A stretch of 7,456 bases of DNA, from NCBI GenBank assembly GCA_937863215.1, contig CALMFQ010000171.1:1-7456 (forward strand), given 5' to 3'. Below the pieces are notes generated by a model. That model saw only the letters and a list, made by a program, of their open reading frames with translations. It was not told the origin of the DNA and made no database searches. Origin of the DNA: an uncultured Pseudomonadota bacterium (GTDB lineage Bacteria; Pseudomonadota; Gammaproteobacteria; Burkholderiales; SCOH01). The first letter of the stretch is position 1, and each line of letters starts with the position of its first letter. Of the stretch, positions 1 through 5,947 are shown piece after piece. The translations under genes and the position numbers were made by a program.

Positions 1-1171
1 CGTCCGGAAACGCTTGTTCTACCGCCGCCACCAGTTGCGCTTCCTGCTCCGCCAGCTTGCGCCGCAGTTGCCGCAGATGGTTATCGAAAGCGCCCTGTTT
101 CAGGTAGTCGGCGATTGCCGTCTGGACCGGGATGGTGGTGGCCAGGCTGGTGGACAGTTTCTGGCGTTGTATCTGCCGCGCGAAGCGGCCTGCCGCCACC
201 CAGCCGAGGCGGTAACCAGGTGCCAGACATTTGGAAAACGACGCAACGTGCATCACCAGCCCGTCGCTATTCACCGCCTTGCTGCACAGCGGCGCAGTGT
301 TGCTGAAATGGAGTTCGGCATAGACGTCGTCTTCGATCAGCGGCACCTGGTAGCGGGTCTGCAGTGCAATCAGTTCCCGCTTGCGCTCGTCCGACAGCAG
401 ACTGCCGGTCGGATTGGCGAAATTGAGCATCAACAGGCAGGCCTTGATCGGATGATGGCGCAAGGCATCTTCGAGCGCATTCAGGTTTACGCCTTCGCGC
501 GGGTGGCTGGGAATTTCAATCACCCGCAGCCCGAGGCGCTCGCTGGCCTGCAATCCGGCATAGAAAGTCGGAGATTCGACCGCAATCAGGTCGCCCGGCC
601 GGGTGACTGCCTGCAGGCACAGGTTGAGCCCCTCCATCGCACCCGAGGTAATCACGATCTCCTGCGGCGATACGCTGGCGCCGTGTGCCAGGTAGCGCAG
701 CGCCAGCTGGCGGCGCAATTCTTCGTTGCCCGGCGGCAGATCGGTCACCGTCGCCAGCGGGTCAAGCCTGCGTGCCGCATGGGCGAGAAAACGCCCGAGT
801 TTGTCGAGCGGGTAGAGGTGCGCGCTGGGAAAACTCGATCCCAGCGGCACGATCGACGGATCGCGCACGCTGTCGAGAATCTGGAAAATGAAGTCGCTGA
901 CCTGCAGATCGGTTTCGCCGCCCACCGGGTGCGTCATTTCCGGCTCGGGCAGTGTCCTGCCAAGGCGGGCGCGGACGAAATAGCCGGATTTCGGGCGTGC
1001 CTCGATCAGGCCGCGATTTTCCAGCAAGTAATACGCCTGGGTCACCGTAATCGGGCTGACAGCATGGATCCGGCACGCCTTGCGCACCGAAGGCAGGCGC
1101 TCGCCGGGGCGGATGATGCCTTGCGCAATCAGCTGTGCCGTATGGTCGGCCAGTTCCCGATATCGACTCAT
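1..1171 (-). CDS. MocR/PdxR-like GntR-family regulator with aminotransferase domain (C-terminus beyond left edge)
   Basis: Reading the minus strand from ATG 1171-1169 gives 390 residues with no stop before the window edge. An in-frame TAA at 1177-1175 rules out any upstream start. Residues about 1-70 form a GntR winged helix (PGERLPSVRKA, then ITVTQAYYLLENRGLIEARPKSGYFV). After a short linker comes a fold-type I aminotransferase domain: a PPGNEELRRQLA segment, NPTG with Asn253, EDD with Asp281 as the likely partner of the PLP pyridine nitrogen, and SFSK with Lys314 as the Schiff-base lysine. MocR proteins are usually about 450-500 residues, so some 60-100 are missing. Family members use PLP or an amino-acid adduct as effector and often control a divergent gene or vitamin B6/amino-acid metabolism. 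The specific target here is unknown. The divergent tetR operon is only a positional candidate. No good Shine-Dalgarno precedes the ATG. Confidence 0.93.
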   Translation of the reverse strand, partial: MSRYRELADHTAQLIAQGIIRPGERLPSVRKACRIHAVSPITVTQAYYLLENRGLIEARPKSGYFVRARLGRTLPEPEMTHPVGGETDLQVSDFIFQILDSVRDPSIVPLGSSFPSAHLYPLDKLGRFLAHAARRLDPLATVTDLPPGNEELRRQLALRYLAHGASVSPQEIVITSGAMEGLNLCLQAVTRPGDLIAVESPTFYAGLQASERLGLRVIEIPSHPREGVNLNALEDALRHHPIKACLLMLNFANPTGSLLSDERKRELIALQTRYQVPLIEDDVYAELHFSNTAPLCSKAVNSDGLVMHVASFSKCLAPGYRLGWVAAGRFARQIQRQKLSTSLATTIPVQTAIADYLKQGAFDNHLRQLRRKLAEQEAQLVAAVEQAFPD

Positions 1172-1229
1172 GGTTTACGGTTTGTGCAACGTCATTTAAG
1201 GAAGCGCTCCGGAACGGCAGAATGCACGA

Positions 1230-1258
1230 ATTGTAGGCCCTGCCGATACAGGTTTCAC
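1230..1258 (-). promoter_or_regulatory. Candidate promoter for the MocR-like regulator
   Basis: On the minus strand a TACAAT hexamer (1235-1230) matches the -10 consensus at five of six positions. It lies 17 bases downstream of GTGAAA (1258-1253), a weak -35. A transcript would start near 1223, leaving a leader of about 50 bases before the ATG at 1171. The call rests on hexamer match and spacing only. Confidence 0.35.
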
Positions 1259-1292
1259 CGTCGTGCCGGCCTGGAGACGATAGCGGTTGCGC

Positions 1293-1321
1293 TTGTTTTG
1301 GGCTGAAAATGGGAATATATT
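1293..1321 (+). promoter_or_regulatory. Candidate sigma-70 promoter of the tetR-exporter operon
   Basis: TTGTTT (1293-1298) and TATATT (1316-1321) are separated by 17 bases and sit about 45 bases before the ATG of the TetR gene. The -10 differs from consensus at one position. This is the only AT-rich stretch in the divergent region and it coincides with the inverted repeats at 1304-1345, which fits an autorepressed promoter. Confidence 0.5.
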
Positions 1322-1345
1322 TTCACACAAATGGAAAAATATTTC
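1304..1345. promoter_or_regulatory. Inverted repeats, probable TetR operator
   Basis: TGAAAAT (1304-1310) and ATTTTCA (1319-1325) form a perfect 7-8-7 palindrome that overlaps the proposed -10. A second, imperfect dyad overlaps it: ATATTTTC (1317-1324) faces GAAAAATAT (1334-1342), with one extra base in the right arm. It also contains the perfect palindrome AAATATTT (1337-1344). TetR-family repressors bind dyads of this size as dimers, usually next to their own gene. Assigning the site to the adjacent TetR protein is inference from position. Confidence 0.45.
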
Positions 1346-1364
1346 TAATTTCGCGAGCGAGAAC

Positions 1365-2030
1365 ATGTTACCGGAAGCCGACGACAGCAAATCTGCCGCT
1401 CATCCCACACGCAAGGCCTTGCTTGACGTGGCCATCGAGGTATTTCTGGCCGATGGCTTCAAGGCCGCGCGGGTGGCGGATATTGCGCAGCAGGCCGGGG
1501 TGCGGCTGTCGGCGATCAATTATCACTTTGGCGGCAAAGAGGGCTTGTATCTGGCGCTGCTGCAGCATCATGCCGATCTGGCCTGGCGCACCGCGCCACC
1601 GCCGGTTCTCGATCCGGATACGCCGTTGCAGCAGCGCCTGCAGGCGCTGATTGCGGCACTGGTGCGGCGCATGCTCGACCCGGACAGCCCGTCGCGCATC
1701 GGCCGCTTGATGATTCGCGAGGTGGTCAACCCCACCGCCGCGCTGGACGTGATGTTCGAGCGCTTTACCCTGCCGCAGGTCAACCTGCTGCTGGGCTTGC
1801 TGCGTGAGTTCTTCGGCCCGCAAGTGCCGCGCGAGGTGTTATTGCGCGCGGCGCTGAGCATTGTTGGTCAATGTCTGGTCTACGGTGTGGCCAGCCCCAT
1901 CATTACCCGCTTGCAAGCCGATTTTGACTTGCGCGGCGCAGCGCTGGATCGGCTGGCACAACATATCGCAACGTTTTCCTGGGCCGGCCTGCAGGCGCTG
2001 GCGGCACAGCAGGAGGGGCAGCATGCGTAA
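1365..2030 (+). CDS. TetR-family transcriptional regulator, CecR/YbiH-like
   Basis: The 221-residue protein starts at ATG 1365. The reading frame is open upstream to a TTG at 1287, but that extension crosses the promoter and operator candidates, and 221 residues fits the CecR family (about 223). The N-terminal helix-turn-helix spans roughly residues 15-62 (KALLDVAIEVFLADGFKAA, then VADIAQQAGVRLSAINYHFGGKEGLY). The C-terminal half contains REVVNPTAALD, which resembles the REQLSPTAA segment I recall from E. coli CecR and indicates the same ligand-binding domain type. E. coli CecR controls the ybiH-ybhGFSR exporter operon. The same gene order follows here, so the likely role is ligand-released repression of its own operon. 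The inducer cannot be read from the sequence. The last 8 bases overlap the next gene. Confidence 0.9.
   Translation: MLPEADDSKSAAHPTRKALLDVAIEVFLADGFKAARVADIAQQAGVRLSAINYHFGGKEGLYLALLQHHADLAWRTAPPPVLDPDTPLQQRLQALIAALVRRMLDPDSPSRIGRLMIREVVNPTAALDVMFERFTLPQVNLLLGLLREFFGPQVPREVLLRAALSIVGQCLVYGVASPIITRLQADFDLRGAALDRLAQHIATFSWAGLQALAAQQEGQHA
2011..2018 (+). promoter_or_regulatory. Strong ribosome binding site of the membrane-fusion gene
   Basis: AGGAGGGG lies inside the end of the tetR gene, 4 bases before ATG 2023. It fixes the start of the membrane-fusion protein there, although the frame is open far upstream. Confidence 0.75.
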
Positions 2031-2976
2031 TCTGGCTTATGGGTTGTTATTGCTGGGGCTGGCCGCGTGTGGCCCGAGTGCGCCGCCTGCGCTCAACGGC
2101 TATGTCGAAGCCGAGCCGGTGCGCTTGTCGTCGCCGGTGGCGGGGCGGCTGGTGATGCTGGCGGTGAACCGCGGCGATCAGGTCAAGGCCGGGCAGAACC
2201 TGTTCCGGCTGGAGGCGGATAACGAACAAGCCGCGGTTGACGAGGCGAATGCCCGCTTGCAACAGGCACAAGCCCAAGCGGAAGACCTGGCCAGCGGCAA
2301 ACGCCCCGATGAGCTGGCGGCCATCGAAGCCAGCCTGCGTGCGGCGCGCACCGCGCTGGCGCAGGATGAGCGCGATCTGCAACGGCAGCGCAAGCTGGCA
2401 AAAGATGGCTTTGTCGCGCCTTCCAGCCTCGATGCTTTCCAGTCGAAACGCGATGCGGCAGCGGCACAAGTGGCCGAAGCCGAGGCACAGCTGCGCGCCG
2501 CCCGCCTTGCTGCGCGCGATCAGGCACGGCAGGCTGCCAGGGCGGGCGCCAATGCCGCATCGGCGCAGTTGTCGCAGCGCCAGTGGAGCCTGAATCAGAA
2601 GTTGGGCGTGGCGCCGCTGGCGGCGCAGGTGGAAGACAGTTATTACCGCGTGGGTGAGTGGGTGCCGGCTGGTAGCCCGGTGCTGAGCCTGCTGGCGCCG
2701 GCGGCGGTGAAAGCGCGTTTCTGGGTGGCGGAGGCCGATTTGCCCAAGGCGCAGCCCGGTAGCCAGGTGACATTGCGCTGTGATGGCTGCGGTGCGCCGA
2801 TGCCGGCGACGATCCGCTTTCTGGCGCGCAATGCCGAATACACGCCGCCGTTGATCTACAGCCGCGACAACCGCGCCAAGCTGGTGTGGATGGCCGAAGC
2901 GCTGCCGAGCGCGGCCGACGCCGCGCGGCTGCGCCCCGGCCAACCACTTGACGTCACCTTGGGCAGCGGCTCATGA
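2023..2976 (+). CDS. HlyD/YbhG-like periplasmic membrane-fusion lipoprotein of an ABC exporter
   Basis: A protein of 317 residues. The start at ATG 2023 has a strong Shine-Dalgarno and yields a lipoprotein signal: a hydrophobic run ending in the lipobox LAAC with Cys16. Mature residues about 20-65 are the first half of a lipoyl/barrel-sandwich domain (YVEAEPVRLSSPVAGRLV, then GDQVKAGQNLFRLE). An Ala/Gln/Arg-rich coiled-coil hairpin covers about 68-205, followed by the second lipoyl half and a beta-barrel region. A CDGC pair sits at 253-256. The segment EYTPP, followed closely by YSRDNRAKLVW, resembles the YbhG C-terminal region. Such adaptors bridge an inner-membrane ABC transporter to the outer membrane and often a TolC-type channel; no channel gene is present here. 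It overlaps tetR by 8 bases and the ATPase gene by 4 (ATGA). The substrate is unknown; YbhGFSR relatives are linked to drug efflux. Confidence 0.9.
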   Translation: MRNLAYGLLLLGLAACGPSAPPALNGYVEAEPVRLSSPVAGRLVMLAVNRGDQVKAGQNLFRLEADNEQAAVDEANARLQQAQAQAEDLASGKRPDELAAIEASLRAARTALAQDERDLQRQRKLAKDGFVAPSSLDAFQSKRDAAAAQVAEAEAQLRAARLAARDQARQAARAGANAASAQLSQRQWSLNQKLGVAPLAAQVEDSYYRVGEWVPAGSPVLSLLAPAAVKARFWVAEADLPKAQPGSQVTLRCDGCGAPMPATIRFLARNAEYTPPLIYSRDNRAKLVWMAEALPSAADAARLRPGQPLDVTLGSGS

Positions 2977-3920
2977 GTGAGATTGTCATCGATGTCGAAG
3001 GCCTGACCAAACGCTACGGCGAGAAAACCGTGGTGGACGGCTTGAGCATGCAGGTGCGGCGCGGCGAGATCTATGGCTTTCTCGGGCCGAACGGCTCGGG
3101 CAAAACCACTTCGATCCGCATGATGTGCGGCCTGCTGACGCCGGATGGCGGCACCGGCCATACGCTGGGTTACGACGTGGTCAGCGAAACCGCCGCCATC
3201 AAGCGCGAGGTGGGTTACATGACGCAGCGTTTCGGCCTGTATGAAGACCTGAGCATTCGCGAAAACCTCGATTTTGTCGCACGCATTTACGGCATGTCGC
3301 AGCGGCGCGAGCGGGTCAGCGAGGCGCTGCAACGGCTCGGGCTGACTGCGCGGCAACAACAGTTGGCCGGCACTCTCTCCGGTGGCTGGAAACAACGCCT
3401 GGCGCTGGCTGCCTGCATGTTGCACCAGCCCCGCCTGCTGTTGCTGGATGAGCCGACCGCCGGCGTCGATCCGCAGGCGCGGCGCGAGTTCTGGGATGAA
3501 ATCCACCATCTCGCCAGCGGCGGCATCACGGTGCTGGTGTCGACTCACTACATGGACGAAGCCGAGCGTTGCCATCGGCTCGGTTACATCGCCTATGGCC
3601 GTTTGCTGGCCACCGGCACGCCGGATGAACTGGTTGCCGCCAGCGGCATGTCGACCTGGGTGCTGGCGGGCGATGGCGCCGGCAATCTCGGCCACGAGCT
3701 GGAAAGCCAGCCGGGGGTGGCGCTGGTGACGCGCTTTGGCAACGCCATTCACGTCAGTGGCCACGATCCGGTATTACTGAAAAATGCTGTACAGCCCTAT
3801 CTGCAACGCCCGGAAATCCGCGCCAGTGTTGGCTTGCCAGCGCTGGAAGATGTGTTCATCCACCTGATGCGGCAGTCGGCCGACAATTTTGCGCCAGCAG
3901 CGGGAGCACCCCATGCCTGA
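2973..3920 (+). CDS. ABC exporter ATP-binding protein, single NBD (YbhF-like half)
   Basis: A 315-residue cytoplasmic ATPase of the ABC-2/DrrA class that powers the adjacent permease. It has every catalytic element: Walker A GPNGSGKTT (38-46), Q-loop Gln85 in YMTQRFGLYEDLS, signature LSGGWKQR (135-142), Walker B LLLLDEP with Asp159 and Glu160, D-loop AGVD, and H-loop His192 in STHYMDE. Trp139 replaces the more common Gln after the LSGG core, as in some YbhF-type domains. About 95 residues follow the core, a DrrA-type tail ending in PALEDVFIHLM. E. coli YbhF, as I recall, joins two such domains in about 578 residues; here only one is encoded, so two copies should dimerise. The start ATG 2973 overlaps the upstream stop in ATGA, implying translational coupling. 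The 3' end overlaps the permease gene by 8 bases. Confidence 0.95.
   Translation: MSEIVIDVEGLTKRYGEKTVVDGLSMQVRRGEIYGFLGPNGSGKTTSIRMMCGLLTPDGGTGHTLGYDVVSETAAIKREVGYMTQRFGLYEDLSIRENLDFVARIYGMSQRRERVSEALQRLGLTARQQQLAGTLSGGWKQRLALAACMLHQPRLLLLDEPTAGVDPQARREFWDEIHHLASGGITVLVSTHYMDEAERCHRLGYIAYGRLLATGTPDELVAASGMSTWVLAGDGAGNLGHELESQPGVALVTRFGNAIHVSGHDPVLLKNAVQPYLQRPEIRASVGLPALEDVFIHLMRQSADNFAPAAGAPHA
3902..3906 (+). promoter_or_regulatory. Ribosome binding site of the permease gene
   Basis: GGGAG lies 6 bases before ATG 3913, within the end of the ATPase gene. It supports ATG 3913 over the in-frame TTG at 3889, which would add 8 hydrophilic residues and has no comparable site. Confidence 0.6.
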
Positions 3921-5049
3921 ACGCTTTAACTGGAGCCGGCTGCTGGCGATTGTAATAAAGGAATTCATCCAGCTCAGCCGCGACCGGCTGACGTTTGCGA
4001 TGATGATCGGCATTCCGCTGATCCAGCTGACGCTGTTCGGTTTCGCCATCAACGGCGATCCGAAACATCTGCCGACAGTGGTGGTGGCGCATGAGCAAAG
4101 CAGCTTCAGCCGCACCATCGTCAGCGCCATGAGCAATAGCGGCTATTTTCATCTGTTGGCCAGCGACACCACCGAGGCGCAGGCCAATGCCATGCTGCAA
4201 CGTGGCGAGGTGCAATTTGTGTTGACCATTCCCGCCGATTTCAGCCGCCGGCTGTTGCGCGGTGAGCGCCCGGCCGTGTTGCTGGAGGCCGATGCCACCG
4301 ATCCGGCCGCCACCGGCAATGCCATTGCTGCCATGCGCCAGATCAGCCAGTCCGGCCTGACGCGCGATCTGACCGGGCCGTTGAGCAGCCTGCAACCAGG
4401 GCCGGCGCCATTCGAGCTGCGCCTGCAGCCGCGTTACAACCCGGAAGGCATCACCCAGTACAACATCGTGCCCGGCCTGATGGGGGTGATCCTGACCATG
4501 ACCATGATCATGATGACCGCGCTGGGGATTACCCGCGAAGTGGAGCGCGGCACCATGGAAAACCTGCTGGCCACGCCGGTGCGGCCGCTGGAGGTGATGA
4601 TCGGCAAAATCGCACCGTATATCGCCATCGGTTACGTGCAGGTGCTGGTGATCCTGCTCGCGGCAAAATTCATTTTCAGCGTGCCGTTTGTCGGCAGTCT
4701 GGGGCTGCTGCTGGCCTGCGTGATGCTGTTCATCACCGCCAATCTCACCGTTGGCATTACCATTTCCAGTGTTGCGCGTAACCAGACGCAGGCGATGCAG
4801 ATGACGTTTTTCTTCTTCCTGCCGTCGATCCTGTTGTCCGGTTTCATGTTCCCGTTTCGCGGCATGCCCGGCTGGGCGCAGGTGATCGGCGAGATTTTGC
4901 CGCTGACGCATTTCCTGCGCCTGATTCGCGGCGTGATGCTCAAAGGTAATGTTGCCGCTGAATTGTGGCCGAATGTCTGGCCGCTGCTATTGTTCATTCT
5001 GGTAGTGATGGCGCTGGGGTTGAAGCGCTTCCGGCGCACGCTGGACTGA
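3913..5049 (+). CDS. ABC-2 type permease, YbhS-like
   Basis: The 378-residue inner-membrane protein is nearly the length of E. coli YbhS (377). The layout is typical of the class: a short cytoplasmic N-terminus with KEFIQLSRDRLTF, TM1 about 28-46, a large periplasmic domain about 47-183, then five further hydrophobic segments at about 185-206, 233-255, 260-285, 292-317 and 352-370. Between TM2 and TM3 is the conserved cytoplasmic element EVERGTMENLLATPVRPLE (from 209), which is thought to contact the ATPase. The segment SGFMFPFRGMPGWAQ, followed by LPLTHFLRLIRGVMLKG, is characteristic of ABC-2 permeases. It would form the export channel with the upstream ATPase and adaptor. In E. coli a second permease, YbhR, follows YbhS. 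None follows here, so a homodimer is expected. No strong terminator is seen after the stop. Confidence 0.94.
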   Translation: MPERFNWSRLLAIVIKEFIQLSRDRLTFAMMIGIPLIQLTLFGFAINGDPKHLPTVVVAHEQSSFSRTIVSAMSNSGYFHLLASDTTEAQANAMLQRGEVQFVLTIPADFSRRLLRGERPAVLLEADATDPAATGNAIAAMRQISQSGLTRDLTGPLSSLQPGPAPFELRLQPRYNPEGITQYNIVPGLMGVILTMTMIMMTALGITREVERGTMENLLATPVRPLEVMIGKIAPYIAIGYVQVLVILLAAKFIFSVPFVGSLGLLLACVMLFITANLTVGITISSVARNQTQAMQMTFFFFLPSILLSGFMFPFRGMPGWAQVIGEILPLTHFLRLIRGVMLKGNVAAELWPNVWPLLLFILVVMALGLKRFRRTLD

Positions 5050-5290
5050 TGCTGCCGAGTCTGGCTCTGCAGATGGGGCCGGACTGTTGCGCATCGGAAC
5101 GACAGACCGGCTGGCCGGAACCGCTGCCGCCGGTTGCCATCGACATCCGGAACTGGAGAGGCTTTTCCCCTCGGCAGAAAAAACGGCGCATGCCGCTGCA
5201 CTCGCATCGATGTCCGTGTTGGCGGTCTGCGCAGCAATTCGCCAGGCCGGCAGGACCGGTGACCACACCCACCTGGCAGATTTACAAGAT
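5050..5290 (+). other. Intergenic stretch after the exporter operon, no recognised feature
   Basis: The 241 bases between the permease stop and the next likely start show no recognisable remnant of a second permease. Only weak dyads are visible, such as AACCG (5119-5123) facing CGGTT (5131-5135), with no T-run. The frame of the downstream gene is open back to a TTG at 5087 and passes an ATG at 5210, but this part reads as low-information Ala/Arg-rich sequence without an evident ribosome binding site. I see no convincing promoter. Confidence 0.4.
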
Positions 5291-5848
5291 ATGCTGAAAA
5301 GCTTTTGGCCTCATGGCTTGCATTTTCTCCGCTTGGGCGCGGTGCCGCTGCTGTGGGGCATATTGGCTCTGAGCGGAGCTGGCGCTGCCCATGCGGGTGC
5401 GGCGTCCGACGAGGACGATGCGCCGGATTTGCCTGCCATTGCCCGCTCCATTGTCGATGTCGCGGCGTACAAGCTGGCGACCTGGCGGCATTTCCAATAT
5501 ACGTGCGGCCTGCCGGCCCGGCCGTCCCGCAGCGACGCAGGCCGCGCCTTTCTGACGACGCTGGAGCAAGGTCTGCCGCAACATGCCTCGCCAAGGCTGC
5601 GTGCCTGCGCGCGCCGGGTGTTGCCGACAGGCAAAGACCTGATGATGCCGGGAGAAATGTTGATTGACTGGGGGCGCGGCGCCGGCCTACAAATCGAGAT
5701 GCAGGCAACGCCCTGGTTTCCGCCGGCAGAGCGCGACCGGCTGCTGCAAACGGGGGCGGCGGCACGCGGCATGGGGGTGCAGATTGTCGAGATGGGCGAA
5801 AAAAGCCGCGCTGTCTTCTTCGAACGGGCGCTGCAGGACGTTCCGTAG
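5291..5848 (+). CDS. Hypothetical secreted (periplasmic) protein
   Basis: I do not recognise this protein. ATG 5291 is chosen because it begins a clear Sec signal peptide: Lys3, a hydrophobic stretch from about 15 to 33 (LGAVPLLWGILALSGAGAA), and an Ala-His-Ala cleavage site before Gly36. The precursor has 185 residues and the mature part about 150. The mature part opens with an acidic stretch (SDEDDAPD), then a probable helix (IARSIVDVAAYKLATWRHF). It has only two cysteines, Cys72 and Cys106, which could form a disulfide. Further on come a GEMLIDWGRGAG segment and mixed alpha/beta sequence, with no membrane anchor, lipobox or catalytic motif. No good Shine-Dalgarno precedes the start, which lowers certainty about the exact N-terminus. 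The diguanylate cyclase gene follows after 99 bases on the same strand, so the two may be co-transcribed. Any functional link to it or to the exporter is speculative. Confidence 0.72.
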   Translation: MLKSFWPHGLHFLRLGAVPLLWGILALSGAGAAHAGAASDEDDAPDLPAIARSIVDVAAYKLATWRHFQYTCGLPARPSRSDAGRAFLTTLEQGLPQHASPRLRACARRVLPTGKDLMMPGEMLIDWGRGAGLQIEMQATPWFPPAERDRLLQTGAAARGMGVQIVEMGEKSRAVFFERALQDVP

Positions 5849-5873
5849 GGCGCTGGCAGCCCCCATGCCGCGA

Positions 5874-5896
5874 TTGCCGCTCTGTATTGGCGGCAA
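5874..5896 (+). repeat. Hairpin between the secreted-protein and cyclase genes
   Basis: TTGCCGC (5874-5880) pairs perfectly with GCGGCAA (5890-5896), extended by a T-G pair, leaving a 7-base loop. There is no T-run after it, so it is not a standard intrinsic terminator. It lies 26 bases after the upstream stop and about 50 before the cyclase start, where it could stabilise or partly attenuate a shared transcript. Confidence 0.4.
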
Positions 5897-5947
5897 GGGC
5901 ACCGTTGTGGCCGGGGCGAAGAATATGTGCATGGAAACGAGCGGCAG

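Noticed and set aside
14..1306. A 430-codon plus-strand open frame antisense to the MocR-like gene
   Set aside because: The product is Arg/Gln/His-rich with no domain signal. The minus strand carries a full MocR protein with PLP-lysine and winged-helix motifs, so the open frame is a by-product of GC-rich codon use.
1287..1364. Longer TetR protein starting at TTG 1287
   Set aside because: The extension runs through the promoter and inverted repeats and makes the protein longer than its family; ATG 1365 fits better.
2047..3764. Two minus-strand open frames of about 300 codons (2047-2943 and 2856-3764)
   Set aside because: Both are antisense to the well-supported adaptor and ATPase genes and show no recognisable motifs.
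3856..4911. A 351-codon His/Gln-rich minus-strand open frame under the permease
   Set aside because: The His/Gln/Gly-rich composition is the expected reverse reading of a hydrophobic membrane protein gene. The plus strand holds a clear ABC-2 permease.
5050..5290. Remnant of a second permease (YbhR) after the YbhS-like gene
   Set aside because: None of the forward frames reads as a hydrophobic or ABC-2-like sequence, so there is no visible remnant.
5291..5848. Secreted protein as a YfiR-type periplasmic regulator of the cyclase
   Set aside because: Size and a signal peptide fit loosely, but I could not match YfiR motifs, and the adjacent cyclase has no membrane or periplasmic part for such a protein to act on.
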